A stretch of 64,000 nt of DNA from NCBI RefSeq assembly GCF_028858725.1, contig NC_084790.1, positions 83,594,506 to 83,658,505 on the forward strand, given 5' to 3'. The stretch comes from Colius striatus. Taxonomy: Eukaryota > Chordata > Aves > Coliiformes > Coliidae. Positions 1-11,080 of the stretch are shown one piece after another. The notes beneath the pieces are model-generated. The model saw only the letters and a list, made by a program, of their open reading frames with translations, did not search any database and was not told where the DNA came from. A program made the translations under genes and the position numbers. The first letter of the stretch is position 1, and the number at the start of each line of letters is the position of its first letter.

Positions 1-1155
1 GCCGGTTCTTTCCCAAGATGAGTAATACATAACTTGCGTCCCTGTTTAATTCGTTCTGCTATCTTTTGAGGGTACGAAACAAGAACTCCTTTTGCAGAGT
101 GAGATCCGTGTACCCAACACAAAACTCCGTCCTGATACAGGACTCCTGTAGGAGTCATTACTGTAGGCAAGATATATAAAGAAAAAGGCTTTGTTATATC
201 TGCATATTGTAATTGTGCATTTTCTATAGCCTTTTCTACCAATCGAAGAGCTTGTTTTCCCTCTTCTGTTAACTTGCGAGGAGAGGTAGGATCAGGGTTT
301 CCCTCAAGTATTTTAAAAAGAGGATGAAGGTCGGCTGTTGTTAATTTAAGAAAAGATCTGAGCCAATTGATATCTCCCAGAAGCTTCTGAAAATCATTCA
401 AGGTTTTTAAAGAATCCGTTCGTATGGCAATTTTCTGTGGCATAAAAGATTTAGGATATAATTGAAACCCCAAGTATTGAAAAGGATATGATTTCTGTAC
501 CTTTTCTTGTGCTATTTTCAAACCATGTTTAGTTAACATCTGTTCAATATGAGCATAAGCATGTTGCAACTTATCGATAGATGAGGCTGCTAAAAGAATA
601 TCATCCATATAATGGATACAAAGAACATCAGGAAATTGTTGTCTAGTCGCTTTTATACTTTCATGAACAAATTTTTGACAAAGAGTAGGACTATTGGCCA
701 TTCCTTGAGGCAATACTTTCCATTGGTAGCGTTCCATAGGTTCACTAAAATTTATGGATGGTACGCTAAAAGCAAATCGACATTTGTCATCTGGATGTAA
801 GGGGATAGTGTAAAAACAATCTTTTAAGTCAATAATTATTTTTTCAAAATTTTGGGGAATGGCAATAGGACTGGGTAGACCAGGTTGTAACGCTCCCATG
901 GTACACATTGTTTTATTGACTTCTCTCAAGTCTTGGAGAAGTCGCCATTTCCCCGATTTCTTTTTTATAACAAAAATAGGTGAGTTCCATGGCGATGTGG
1001 AAGGTTCTATGTGACCTAATTGTAATTGTTCCGCTACTAATTGACGAGCAGCTTGCAATTTTTCTTTAGTTAGAGGCCATTGATCAACTCAAACAGGTTG
1101 ATCTGATTTCCAACAGATTTTATCTGCATACATAGTTACTGATAAATTTATCAGA
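1..1155 (-). pseudogene. pol: pol, N-terminal part of reverse transcriptase (partial, class II ERV)
   Basis: This is the reverse-transcriptase part of pol and is cut by the window edge. The catalytic YMDD lies at 600-611 (minus), preceded by a typical fingers/palm region (WRLLQDLREVN, then PLHPDDKCRFAFSVP). It mirrors 47094-48249. An in-frame TGA lies near the start of pol at 1089-1091 (minus sense) and is shared with the right copy, so the lesion probably predates the duplication. Downstream of it the frame is open to the edge. RNase H and integrase would lie outside the window. Confidence 0.9.
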
Positions 1156-1940
1156 CTAACTGCTAGGCGTATAGAGGTATGCACCCATTTGTGTCAAGAT
1201 ATCTCGGCCCCAGAGGTTAAGAGGCAAGCTTTCTAGTACATATGGTTGAATGGTACCAGAGTGTCCCTCCTTATCTGTCCAATTTAATAACTTACAGCTT
1301 TGAAGAGGCAAATTTGCAACTCCAATTCCTTTTAGATCAGCTGAAGCATGCTGTAAAGGCCATTCTTTTGGCCATTGTTTTAAAGTTATTACCGATACAT
1401 CTGCTCCGGTGTCCAAGAGTCCTGTAAAATTTCTACCATCAATTGTTAACTGAAGTTCAGGTCTCTGATGATTGATGGGCTGTAAAAGATAAACGTCAGT
1501 AGATCCAAAACCGCCTGTTCCCTGAATGCGGGAATCAGCTTTTCCTATAGATGAAACATAAGGAATTAAAAGCAACTGTGCAATCTTTGTTCCTGCAGGT
1601 AGATTAAAGACAGAACTTTTAACTCTCCTTCATAATCACAATCAATTAGTCCTGGTATAACTCGCAATCCTTTCATGCTTAAACTACTTCGACCTAACAC
1701 TAAACCACATGTTCCAACGGGTAAAGGGCCATATATTCCTGTTGGGATAGCTTGTACTCCCATTTCAGGTGTTAATACGAAGTGGGAGGAGGAACACAGG
1801 TCCAGTCCGGCACTATGACTGGTGGCTCGGTGGAGTTGTGAAATGGATTGTTTAGCTGGTGCTCTGAGGTTTGCACCTGCACAGGATACATCCCCTGTTT
1901 GTTTGGGTGGGCCCGGGGCAAGCCCATTGAGAAGTTTCCC
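1156..1940 (-). pseudogene. pro: pro: dUTPase plus aspartic protease, frameshifted
   Basis: In the -1 frame relative to gag there is a dUTPase-like segment with GRSS and LIDCDYEGE motifs, then GTGGFGSTD (the glycine-rich fifth motif), then a retroviral protease with LLDTGADVSVI (the DTG active site) and GRDILTQMG near the C-terminus. A one-base phase change at about 1566-1590 splits the dUTPase part from its end and the protease; the right copy shares it. The protease ORF from about 1575 down to 1156 is open here, whereas the right copy has a second frameshift. Entry is expected by ribosomal slippage at 1934-1940. Confidence 0.85.
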
Positions 1941-3712
1941 GGCTGTATCAAAGAATTGCCATTCTTATCATATTTAGATCGGCATTCATTAGCCCAATGA
2001 TTACCTTTTTTACATTTTGGGCATAAACCTGGATTTTTTCCTCCATTATAATTAGGAATCTTTTTATTAGGACATTGACGTACTTGATGCCCCATTTGTC
2101 CGCAATGAAAACAGCTACCAGGAGGGCCTGCAACCCTTCTGTTTTTCTTAAATTGCATTGCAGCTAAAACTTGCTCAACAGGTTTGCCCTGTTGTGCTGC
2201 GGCAGTGACTATGCCTTGAATATACCCAGAGCTAACATCAGAACATAATCTGATATAGTCATTTAATGTTGATTTATTTTTCCAAGGTCTTAATATGGAT
2301 TGACAGATATTATTAGCATTTTCAAAAGCTAATTCCTTAACTAAAATCATAGCTGAATCAGTGTCTTGTATGAGTCTAGAAGAAGTTTGTAACAAACGAG
2401 ATACAAAATCATGATAAGGTTCGTCTGGTCCCTGTCGGACTTTAGTTAATTCTTCCCTAGACGTTCCATGTCTAGGTAGCCCTTTCCAGGCTTTCAAACC
2501 AATTTCTCGAATAGCATCATATGTCGCAGCAGGATAAGTTAATTGTTGTGCCAGATCAACATGCGGTCCTGTGCCAGCTAACATTTCATGAGTAATTCCT
2601 TGCTGGCGAAAGTGTGGTTTTTGAGAATAATCATAACAGGAATCCATAAAATCTGTAAGCCATAACAAATATTCTCCTCCCGTTAAGGTAGCTTTAGCTA
2701 AGCCTTTCCAGTCCCATGGGGGAAGAACTTCAGCTGCAATTGTCTCTAAAATAGCAATAGTATATGGTGCAGTTGCACCATATTGAGCAGCAGCTGTTTT
2801 CAATTCTTTAAGATTCTTAAATGGAATGGATGTATAAGTAGCAATTCTAACATTGGCTTGAGTAGGGTGAGGAGCATATGTTATAGGATAAGCATGCAAT
2901 ATTTTTGAAAACCCACTCACATCTTCACCTTGTTGTTTAGCTTGTAGCAATGATAACTGTAAGGGTGAGTGAGGTGATATTTGATGGTATATGTCAGGAG
3001 GGGGCGGACGTCTACCAGCTTCTATTGCTGGTAAAACAACAGGTTCCTTTTTTAAAAGTGTTTGCTGTTTCTTCAATTTAAAAGGCGTATTAACAAACAC
3101 TTGATCATTTTCATTATGATACTGAGCAGCTTCTTTTTCTAATTCAGCTTCCTCATCGGAGGATAATTCTTCAGATAATTCTATAGGTCTCAAGGCGCTC
3201 TTGCTTTGTTTTAACGGTCGGCATTTTTTACCTCCCGTATTTGAGTACATAAGAAAGGGATTTTTAAAATTAGATTCCTGAATATCTTTTTGTTCATTAT
3301 TGATTATTGATGGATATTCAGGTGGAGCAGAGGGTTGTGAATCAGGATTAGTAAGAGCAGAAGGTTTTAAACCTGAATCCGCTGAACGAGATCGAGGACG
3401 TGTTTGTCGTTGCCATTTATCATATTCAGTATCACCTTGTAAACATTCTTTAATTAAAGTCCATAAAGGAAAAGCATCTATAGGGATCTTATCAGGGCCG
3501 TTAGCAGCATAATAGCCTTTAATGTTTTCACCGACCCTATTCCATGTTTCTAAATTAATAGTGCCTTTATTCAGAAACCAAGGACACACAGTGTCTATAA
3601 ATTCTAAAAATCCACCCACCTGCTTGGTGGTTACAGATATATTTCGACTTTTTAACAATGTCTTAACCATAGCTACAAACAGCTGTCTTTCCGTACTATG
3701 TACATGTCCCAT
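1772..3712 (-). CDS. gag: Gag polyprotein, class II ERV, intact 646 codons
   Basis: Structural polyprotein that would assemble virus-like particles. It begins MGHVHS, with Gly2 a possible myristoylation site, and runs 646 codons without a break. A PPEY late-domain motif sits at residues 130-133. A capsid major homology region ([14 protein letters not shown]) begins near residue 427. Two CCHC zinc knuckles lie at about 534-547 and 564-577. Length and order fit betaretroviral Gag. The predicted protein looks identical to that at 44536-46476. An intact Gag beside broken pro and pol could reflect youth of the copy, arm-to-arm gene conversion or retention; the sequence alone cannot tell which. Confidence 0.93.
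   Translation of the reverse strand: MGHVHSTERQLFVAMVKTLLKSRNISVTTKQVGGFLEFIDTVCPWFLNKGTINLETWNRVGENIKGYYAANGPDKIPIDAFPLWTLIKECLQGDTEYDKWQRQTRPRSRSADSGLKPSALTNPDSQPSAPPEYPSIINNEQKDIQESNFKNPFLMYSNTGGKKCRPLKQSKSALRPIELSEELSSDEEAELEKEAAQYHNENDQVFVNTPFKLKKQQTLLKKEPVVLPAIEAGRRPPPPDIYHQISPHSPLQLSLLQAKQQGEDVSGFSKILHAYPITYAPHPTQANVRIATYTSIPFKNLKELKTAAAQYGATAPYTIAILETIAAEVLPPWDWKGLAKATLTGGEYLLWLTDFMDSCYDYSQKPHFRQQGITHEMLAGTGPHVDLAQQLTYPAATYDAIREIGLKAWKGLPRHGTSREELTKVRQGPDEPYHDFVSRLLQTSSRLIQDTDSAMILVKELAFENANNICQSILRPWKNKSTLNDYIRLCSDVSSGYIQGIVTAAAQQGKPVEQVLAAMQFKKNRRVAGPPGSCFHCGQMGHQVRQCPNKKIPNYNGGKNPGLCPKCKKGNHWANECRSKYDKNGNSLIQPGNFSMGLPRAHPNKQGMYPVQVQTSEHQLNNPFHNSTEPPVIVPDWTCVPPPTSY
1934..1940 (-). 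promoter_or_regulatory. gag-pro -1 ribosomal frameshift heptamer GGGAAAC
   Basis: In gag phase the codons read G GGA AAC, a canonical X XXY YYZ slippery site. It lies just upstream of the gag stop, where the -1 frame opens into dUTPase. The downstream GC-rich stem is described for the right copy at 46308. Confidence 0.7.
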
Positions 3713-4024
3713 ATTTTAAATTGTAAATGCTGAATATGAGGGAGCCCTACCGTTGAGTCACGAGGTTCAGTCTGGACCCCCTTGCTTTCTAAGACACCTT
3801 ATAGAAAGGGCTTAGGTGCGGCTGGATCCAGACTTAGTCTCAGACTTGGTCAACGGAAAATCTAAGACAAAAAAGGGATTTTTGTTTTTATTTTACTGAG
3901 ATAAATTTCTACTTTCTTATATTTTACACCTTCCTAGTAGTTCTGCCCCCCTTTATTTCCCCTTTTCCTTACCGCGGTTCTGTTGATTCGGAGGCAGCTC
4001 ACCCTGGTCAAAGGCAACCGAGTT
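3713..4024 (-). other. ERV leader / 5' untranslated region
   Basis: Non-coding leader between the primer-binding site and gag. A GTAAGG at 3967-3972 (minus) is a plausible major splice donor for the env message; a second candidate (GGTGAGC) lies nearer the primer site. The right copy lacks everything upstream of about 44464, which corresponds to about 3784 here. Confidence 0.6.
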
Positions 4025-4042
4025 TCCCGGGTTTCGGCACCA
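4025..4042 (-). promoter_or_regulatory. Primer-binding site complementary to tRNA-Phe
   Basis: Two bases inside the 5' LTR, minus-strand TGGTGCCGAAACCCGGGA is an 18-nt complement of the 3' end of eukaryotic tRNA-Phe including CCA. This is the site from which minus-strand DNA synthesis would be primed. Confidence 0.88.
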
Positions 4043-4044
4043 TT

Positions 4045-4461
4045 TGTCAGAGACCAGCTCTTTCCAGGACGATGAAGGACAGGCGGACCACTGCTCTTTG
4101 AGCAAGTGACAGTTTATTGCTTCTTCTTATGCTCTTTTTATAGTCAGTACATATCGCAAAGGTCATCAGTATAGGTTAACAAACAATATGAATACGTATA
4201 TTTTCTATATGCTACAAATCAATCAAATGTTATCTACAAAATTTATGGTACTGTTTACTACATTTTTGTGATATATATTCCGTGGCTACAAGACATCTGG
4301 TGTCCTTATCATTGTTGTGTATACAGGATGTTTTTGCTTAAGTTAGGGGCTTTGTTTAAGGAGCCAACCCTTTCAGGCAGGCTTCCTTAGAAAAGATTAA
4401 CCCTTACCAGGCAAATCCTTTCGAGGGCCATTCTACCTTTTCAGGCAGATTGGTCTCATCA
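4045..4461 (-). repeat. 5' LTR (417 bp) of the class II ERV
   Basis: Bounded by TG...CA. On the minus strand it has a TATAAAA box (4136-4142) and an AATAAA signal (4113-4118). It has the same length as the 3' LTR at 50093-50509 and differs from it at five positions by eye. The outer flank is the target duplication GGTTTG at 4462-4467. Confidence 0.92.
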
Positions 4462-4620
4462 GGTTTGCAGGAGGGGCAATTCCACAATTGCCTTGATTCT
4501 CTCTGGATTAACTCTCCGTTTCCCTTCACCAATCAAATGTCCCAAACACCTCCCTCCTTTTTGGACGCATTGCAGTCTGGGGTTTGATACTCCTCGCTCG
4601 CTCTCTTCTCTACTACTCTT
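4462..4620 (-). pseudogene. Class I ERV reverse-transcriptase fragment, interrupted by the class II provirus
   Basis: On the minus strand one frame reads VNPERIKAIVELPLLQTRK, typical of the region after the YxDD motif in gammaretrovirus-like RT. The provirus at 1-4461 sits in this relic; the uninterrupted version is at 28878-29520. Confidence 0.7.
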
Positions 4621-5054
4621 CTCTCTCTCCTACACCTCGCCCGCATCTCTAAGAAGATGGCGGCATTTTCTTAGCAGCCATCAGCGGGCACTGACGGGTT
4701 AAGAAATAGAGAGCGGTGGAGAAATGGATTGCTTTCTGGAGAGCTCCCTTGGATTCCTCTGCCATTCGTGGCCAGCCCAGGCAAAATCCAGCACGGAGGA
4801 AGATAGCCCAGGGGTCTCTGCCTGAAGAAAATGCACCTCCCACTGACTCGCGGGGTTTTGCCTATAAAGCTGGGCGCCCTGCACTGACTCACTGGTGGCC
4901 TCCCCTGTGGGAGGATCCATAGGGCAGATGGTTACGTATCTTTCTTAATCAATATTGCTATTCTCTTGTGCAACCAGCAGGTGCATTGCCATCCTTATGC
5001 TTTTTGCTGCTTAGGAAGAAGCCCACAGCACACGACATGAGATAGACCCACAGC
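4621..5054 (+). other. Unassigned amplicon sequence with promoter-like motifs, between RT relic and gene copy 1
   Basis: No convincing coding sequence. It contains AAGATGGCGGC (a YY1-type element, 4654-4664) after a pyrimidine-rich tract and a TATAAA near 4863. The equivalent YY1-type site at about 29527 has one substitution. It could be an unrecognised LTR or a promoter. Repeated at 22085-22345 (inverted) and 29495-29924. Confidence 0.4.
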
Positions 5055-5126
5055 TTTATTGCGTGGCACCAGGCGGCGGCTGCTGCAGGCGCAGCCGGGA
5101 CAGGGCTCATGTCTTGGCACAGCCGC

Positions 5127-6958
5127 TCAGTAGCAGAAGAGGGGCTGCCCGTACTCCTGTGCCAGCTGCAGCAGGCACTCGAGCAGCACCATGGCGTTGG
5201 GCCGCAGATCCGGCGGCACCTCCTGGCTGACCACGTGGCGCAGGAAGGCCACGTTTGGCTCGGCCGGGAACCAGTACGACCGCTCCAGGCGGCCGTAGGT
5301 GTTGATGAAGGCCTCGATTGCGGGCAAGTGCACCTCGGGGACGTAGCCCAGTGCCCACAGTCGCCTCATCACAAACTCATAGTTCCAGATTGCGGCCACG
5401 CTCAGATCACGGCTAGCTCCCCGCTCCGTCTCCTCGACCATCTGTGGCAGAGAGGGTACGGTCAGTACCGGCACCCGCGGGTGACCGAGCACAAGGGGGA
5501 CCAGGGCGCACCGGGCCGTGGCTGCGGGCACTGTGCCCGGCTCCCCGGCTCGCAGCACCAGCCTACCTCCACGATTCCCTCGGGGATGGTGGCGGCACTG
5601 AAGCCGCGGTAGCGATCCGCGTTGGGGAAGACGCTGTGGACGATTCGGCGGTCAAGCTGGAAGGTGATCTCGCCCAGCAGCCGCTGCCATCTCGGCTGCC
5701 AGCTCTCTGCGGGAACCAGCAGCGTCAGGCACTCATCCCCAAACCAGTGTTTTCCCTCCATTCCTCCCCCGACACCTGCCAGGGGCTTCCAGAGGCCGCC
5801 ATGCCAGCCTTCCCTGTGCACAGGCTTCCAAAGGTTGCTCCCAAGCTCTCCCACGTGCCCCTGGTACAGGGCGCCCCGATGTTCTCTCCCATGATTCCGC
5901 CACCCCCCCCCCCCCCCCCGGCACTCACCTCGCCGGCTGAAGCTCGGCTCCCTAGAGAGGGTTCTGGAGTTCCAGCTCTGGTCTGTCAGTGTCAGCCCCC
6001 AGTCCAATGGGCTGGCAACAGGACAAGGTGTGGATGTTGGCAGCTGCCGCACCCACAGGCCCGAGGCCGCTACAGAGCTGCCTGCGTTCTCAGCAGAGCT
6101 GGGGAAAGAGAAGGGTCCTGGGGCTCTGTGTGGCACAGACACATAGGGGGGTGCTGAGCTGGGCCTTGCGCCACGGTAGCCGTGCTGGAACGGCTGTTGG
6201 TTCCGCCGCTCCAATTCCCGCCTCAACTCTCGGTTCCTATTCCACAGCAGCCTGGTCATGGCTCTGAGTTGTTCAAGGTAAGTGTAGAAACAGGGCCTGA
6301 CGCAAGGCCAGCGCCTGCTGGGACCCGGCTCCATGGGTGCTCCTGGCACTGGCTCCTGTGCCTCCTGCAAGGGTACTGCAGGTCTGTTCACGCTCTCAGC
6401 AGAGCTGGGGAAAGGGAAGGGTCCTGGGGTTCTGTGTGGCACAGACACGTAGGCGGGTGCTGAGCTGGGCCCTGCGCCGCGGTAGCCGTGCTGGAACGGC
6501 TGTTGGTTCCGCCGCTCCAATTCCCGCCTCAGCTCCTGGTTCCTGTTCCACAGCAGATTTGTCATAGCTCTCAGCTGATGAAGGACCGTGAAGAGTCCGG
6601 GCCTGATGCCAGGCAAGTACCCGCTGGGACCTGGCTCCATGGGTGCTCCTGGTGCTGGCTCCTGTGCCTCTGGCAAGGGCACTGCAGGTCCGTGCATGCT
6701 CTCACCAGAGTTGGGGAAGGGAAAGGGTCCCGGGGCTCCGTGGGGCACAGACACATAGGGGGGTGCTGAGCTGGGCCCCACGCCATCTGCCGCACCCTGG
6801 TAGCTGCGCTGGAGCTGCTGTTGGTCCTGCCGCTCCAATTCCCACTCCAGCTCTTGCTTCTCAGCCCAGAGCGCCAGTATTTGGCGTTCCAGCTGATCAA
6901 GCTGGTTGAAGATCAATGTCTCGTTGCGAGGCAGGTGCCTGCTGGGTCCCGGCTCCAT
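5127..6958 (-). CDS. SPATC1-like: Speriolin-like protein, copy 1 (three exons, 494 aa, triple N-terminal repeat)
   Basis: Exons on the minus strand: 6958-5929, 5706-5567 and 5441-5127, all with GT-AG borders and matching phases (1030, 140 and 315 nt). The C-terminal about 150 residues (exons 2-3: WQRLLGEIAFQLDRRI, then NYEFVMRRLWALGYVPEVH, ending GQPLFCY) match the speriolin C-terminal domain; family members are sperm centriole or germ-cell proteins. Exon 1 encodes three tandem units starting MEPGPS (residues 1, 107 and 209), each with a leucine-rich coiled coil (for example QLERQILALWAEKQELEWEL) and a Pro/Ser tail ending near PYVSVPH. The ATG at 6958 has a GACATGG context. AATAAA is at 5055-5060. 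Intron 1 carries a run of about 18 C. Function in this species is inferred from the family only. Confidence 0.85.
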
Positions 6959-7046
6959 GTCCGGTCCCGGTGCTGGCTCCTGAGCCTCTGGCAAGGCCAC
7001 TGCCTTGGGCGCAGGATATCAGCAGCAGGTGGGGTGTGGTCCGAGG

Positions 7047-7054
7047 TGATGTCA
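7047..7054 (-). promoter_or_regulatory. CRE-like TGACATCA upstream of copy 1
   Basis: Lies 88 bp 5' of the start codon. It differs by one base from the CREB/CREM palindrome and is kept in all five gene copies. No TATA box is evident. Confidence 0.5.
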
Positions 7055-7234
7055 CAAAGGGACTGGGTCCTCCATGGTGCTCGGACCCGGCACACGGCTC
7101 TGCAGTGCCACGGGGCCCGTCTCGCGGCACCACAGGCAAGGGGAGGCCAGAGGATGGGAAGGCTGAACCGCCTCTCGTGCAGCGTCTTGGCCTTCCCAGC
7201 ATCTTCGTGTCCCGTGTCCCAGCGGCAGCTGCTC

Positions 7235-7630
7235 TCACAGAGTCATTGAATCATTTTGGTTGGAAAAGCCCCTCAAGCTCATCGGGTCCAAGCCTTCACC
7301 TCACACTGACAAGCCTGCCACTGAACCATTTCCCTCAGCACCTCAGCTCTACTGGTTTGGCATCCCTCCAGGGATGGGAACTCCCACACCTGCCTGGGCA
7401 GCCCACGCCAGTCCAACAAGCCTCTTGGGGGCAAAGTTCTTCCTCATTTCCCAGCTAAGCCTCCCCTGGAGCAACCCGAGGCCACTTCCACTTGTCCTGT
7501 CATTCGTGACTGGGGAGAAGACGCCGACTCCCACCCCTAACCTCACTACAGCCTCCTGTCAGGGAGTTGCAGGGCGTGATTGTGTCTCTCCCCACCCTCT
7601 TCATCTCCAGGCTGAACATCCCCAGGTCTC
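7235..7630 (-). repeat. CR1 LINE 3'-end fragment
   Basis: Minus-strand CR1 3' sequence (the GLAWAAQAGVG-type tail and the segment before the terminal repeat). Copies lie at 20150-20410, 22630-23010, 32105-32500 and 56070-56330. Confidence 0.8.
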
Positions 7631-7774
7631 TCACTTGTTTTCATTGTCACTTGTTTGTACTGTGGCCACAGTTGAGTTTGTGGGCGAGTTAAGAGAAACA
7701 TTTGTTCCATGTATATTACAAACCAGCACATGAATTTTTCTTCTGCGTGTGCCAGACAGTCCCAGTGAAATTTT

Positions 7775-8535
7775 TTGAGAAATCACAAAATCGTTACGGG
7801 TGGACAGGACCTTGAAGATCGTCGAGTCCAAGCACTAAGCTGACACTGCCAAGCCCATCCCTAAACTAAACCATATCCCTCCGTCCTTCATCTAGATGTC
7901 TTTTCAATATCCCTAGGGACGGTGACTGCACCGCTCCTGCCTCCCTGGGCAGTCCATTACAATGTTTAACCACCCTCTTGGTGAAAAAGTTCTTCCTAAT
8001 GTCCAACCTAAAGCCCCCTGCTGCGACCCAAACCCATTTCCTCGTGTTCTTTCACTCACTACCGCAGAGAAAAGATCAACCCCCTCCTCCCTACAACTCC
8101 CCTTTAGCTACATGTAGAGGGTGGTCGTGTCTCCTCTAGGCTAAACGCCCCCAGCTCCCTCAGCTGCTATTCACACAACCTGTTCTCCAGGCCATTCCCC
8201 AGCGCTGCTGCCCGGCTCTGGACACGCTCCGGCCCCTGCGATCCTTCTTGCACTGAGAGGCCCAAAACTCGACACGGCACTCAAGGTTGAGCCTCACCAG
8301 TGCCCAGTACAGGGGAACAATCACCTCCCTGGCCCTGCAGACCACACTGTTCCTGATACAGGCCAGGATGCCCTTGTCCTTCTTAGCTAGCTGGGCACGC
8401 TGCTGGCTGATGTTCAGCCGGCTGCTGGTTAACACTCCCAGGTCCCTTTCCACGGGAAAGCTTTCCAGCCCCTGCGCCCCAAGCCTTGCTTTTGTGCCTT
8501 GCCACAGTGCTTTCCTACGGACCTGGGAGATACAG
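7775..8535 (-). repeat. CR1 LINE fragment with end of ORF2 reverse transcriptase
   Basis: Minus-strand [17 protein letters not shown] followed by [21 protein letters not shown] is the C-terminal CR1 RT signature, followed by CR1 3' untranslated sequence. Inactive fragment. Confidence 0.85.
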
Positions 8536-9240
8536 GCAAGACAACTGCGCTGAGCAGTACTGGGCTTTAAGCAGCCCCTAAAGTTTTAAGGTCTTGCACT
8601 TCAGCAAGGTATGGAGTGAACAGCACAACTATTTCAACCTCCACTTTGAGAGCACGGCTGTTTGAAGCACAGATGCAGAAATTCCGTGTGGAGAATGTGC
8701 CTGCCTTCAAGATCAGAAAAACTCCCTGGCAGACCCCCAGTCATTAGAGAGGGCCAAGAGCCATCAGCTGTACACCAAGTACGCATTTGTTGTGCTTATC
8801 CCCTCCAGCTGTTGAAAGACAAATGGCCAAAGTCTATTCCAGCAGAAAGGATTTTAAGGGACAACCACTATTGGATGCAGGCTGGGAATGCATGCTGATG
8901 GACAGAGTTTTGTAGAGAACAGAGTAAAGAGGACAGGCACAGGCGCTCCCCTCAAATACCTCTGCACAAAGACTGAGTTCCTAGCCTTCCAACCAAAGAA
9001 CTGACAAAACAGCAGAAGCAGCGGCCAAATCTGAAGGTCTGGCCTTGATCCCTGAAAAGACACTGAGGATACTGGGCCCGATCCTGCCTTATGAAGAAGG
9101 TGGTAGAAAATGTATCGGTGATTTGGCAGCAAAGGAACAAAAAGATGGCTGGGCAACAACCCCTCAGAGGCGACTAGGCCTCAAAATAAATCATAAGAAA
9201 TAGGTCTAATAAGAGAGGACCCCGCCAAGGGGTCCAGCCA
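8536..9240 (+). other. Amplicon sequence leading into a class I integrase relic; no gene seen
   Basis: No sustained frame. The last about 80 bases translate into residues that precede retroviral integrase cores (PNTGESIIAG-like), so it may be decayed ERV pol. Inverted copy near 18540-19245, direct copies at 33407-34111 and 57045-57740. Confidence 0.4.
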
Positions 9241-9285
9241 GGAGTTGAAAAGTGACCTAACACAGGTGAGAGCATCATCGCAGGG

Positions 9286-10042
9286 GTGACAAAACCAGGG
9301 ATGACCTCAGGGGAATACTGGCAAATAGACTTCACCGAGCTGCTGAGAAAGGGAGCCTCTCAGTATCTCCTCGACCTGGTAGACACATGTAATGGATGGC
9401 CCTGTGGCACCGATGTGGCACGGGAAGCAGTCAAACAAGTCCTAAATCACAGCATACCCTGCTTTGCTGTACCAGCAGGAATGATTTCAGACAGAGGCCC
9501 TTGTTTTGTTGCAGAAGACGTTAAGAAGGTGGGAGCGCATCTGGGAGCCAAGTGGGATTTACATACGCCCAACAGACCTCAAGCTAGTGGAAAAGTAGAA
9601 GGCGTGAACCAGAGCCTTAAGTTACAGTGGAATCAAATACACCAAGAAACCTCCTTCTCTCGGTTACAAGCTTTACCAAAAGCTTAGCTAAGAATACGAG
9701 TACAACCAGGAAGAAATTGTGTAAGCTCGTTTCAATCTGCTGGCTTTGGGCAAGACCTTCCAGGAGCTCCACAACCATGTGACCCCACCTCAACCAAGTG
9801 GACTAGGCGTTCCGGCACATCCATTTCAACCAGGAGAGTGGGTTTACGTCAAGACATGGAAGGACAAAGCCCTGAGAGCTAAGTGGCAGGGACCTTTCCG
9901 GGTCTTGTTGACTACTTCCACTGCCCTGAGAGTGGCTGAAAAAGGATCTTGGCAACATTATTCTAGAGTTCAGAGAGCTACAGCCCCGTGCACAGTCGAA
10001 CAAAAATCACCACTTACCCGAAAACTTACTAAACACCCTTGA
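9286..10042 (+). pseudogene. Class I (gammaretrovirus-like) integrase relic, copy 1
   Basis: Catalytic-core features are visible: EYWQIDFTEL (first Asp), SDRGPCF (second Asp) and SGKVEGVN (Glu), then the C-terminal GPF module (WQGPFRVLL). A TAG at about 9686 and a shift before 9746 split the frame. The zinc-binding N-terminus is absent here but is seen in block Q. It is non-functional debris of an old ERV. Confidence 0.85.
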
Positions 10043-10084
10043 ACAATTACAAGAGAGCTGGAATTCGTAAGATCCCAAAGGATT

Positions 10085-11050
10085 ATGTGGCTGAAAAGGT
10101 GCATTTTCCTCCTTGGACTGCTTGCCGGCCTAATGAGCGGAACTGGGAGAACACTCGGCAAGTTACTGGCTTTGCTCCCCCATTACCTCAGGAGGAACAG
10201 GGTTTCCCTGGAAAGCTGTGCCTATGGAGTGGGCAGAGCGATGCCAAAACCTGCTTGCTCTGGGAGATGGGAATCAAGCCAGCGGTCGCTTGCGGGACCG
10301 TGGCACGAGAACAGTGAGCACGCGCATGAGCTTCGCAGAGTTTACCAAAGACTCCAAGCAAAATGCAGCCAAGCTATGAAAAGCAGGAAATATTGGTCCA
10401 ACCGAAGCTCCACAAGGTCTGTTGTGCTCCAACCAACAAAAAGGGAATTGGCCCAACCCTCGCTGTGCTGCGAGGAGTACTTGTCAGTACTCTCTGACCC
10501 CTGAGAGCAATCTCCCCGTCCTAACACGACGACGGAAGGCTACTCTGTGCAGTATTTTCCCCAAGGGTGGCCTCTCTTCTCTTACGAGGCAAAATGGACT
10601 TGTAGCGTTAGAACCTACCTTCTGGATATGTGGCACAAGAGCTCCGGAATGGATTCAGCTGTAGGGGAATTCCGGTGCCGCCACTCAGAGCCCTTGAGGG
10701 ACTACGTGGAGGAGAACCCCGCAGTGAGAGACGTCTTCAGCTTCCAAAAGAGCTTCCCTTAGTTTCAGGAGGAGAGAGGTTTTGGCTTCTTTTCTGCCCT
10801 TGGTGTGCCGCAGGGTCACATGGAACTAAAAGAAAGAAACCAAGCCATTTGTTAGAGTTGGGAGCCACCCATACCATTACAGCGTTGAACAGCACCAGCT
10901 ATGAACTCCAACAACTTTGACTTGTCACATGACAGAAGCGCATGGCTCCAGACTTCTGCATTCATAAGACAAGAAAGTTGTACACATATAAGTCTTCGAC
11001 TACCTGATTTATTGCCCGTAAATCCTGCACTCATCGATAAGTTTTGCCAT
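10085..11050 (+). pseudogene. Class I ERV env-like relic, copy 1
   Basis: It follows the integrase end as env would. A hydrophobic signal-like start (WLKRCIFLLGLLAGLM) is followed by broken frames rich in Cys and Trp. There is no continuous ORF. Assignment to env rests mainly on position and the leader-like start. At 10893 the sequence runs on in a way not seen in the inverted copies. Confidence 0.55.
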
Positions 11051-11080
11051 CAGGCTTTTTGTCAGGCAGGATATGTGTGC

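Larger units (their letters stand above)
1..4461 (-). mobile_element. Class II (betaretrovirus-like) endogenous provirus, left copy, 3' part beyond the window edge
   Basis: Read on the minus strand the order is 5' LTR (4045-4461), tRNA-Phe primer site, leader, gag, pro with a dUTPase-like part, and the start of pol. The element leaves the window inside pol, so its 3' LTR is not visible. Two Gag zinc knuckles, dUTPase in the pro frame and a 6-bp target duplication fit class II ERVs. The flank at 4462-4467 reads GGTTTG. The internal sequence to about 3782 is mirrored at 44464-48249. The element sits inside an older class I ERV reverse-transcriptase relic. Confidence 0.93.
4462..10892 (+). repeat. 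Amplicon block P, copy a
   Basis: About 6.4 kb, matched in direct orientation by 29336-35762 (offset 24.87 kb) and in inverted orientation by 16889-22352 and 41811-44443; 54563-59387 is a further direct copy. It contains speriolin-like copy 1, CR1 pieces and class I ERV integrase/env relics. Its right boundary is the shared AGCGTTGAACAG at 10881-10892, after which copies diverge into block C. Confidence 0.9.

Noticed and set aside
5900-5920. Poly-C run in intron 1 of copy 1 as a functional element
   Set aside because: Length differs between copies 1 and 4 and it sits inside an intron; it is most simply a mononucleotide microsatellite.
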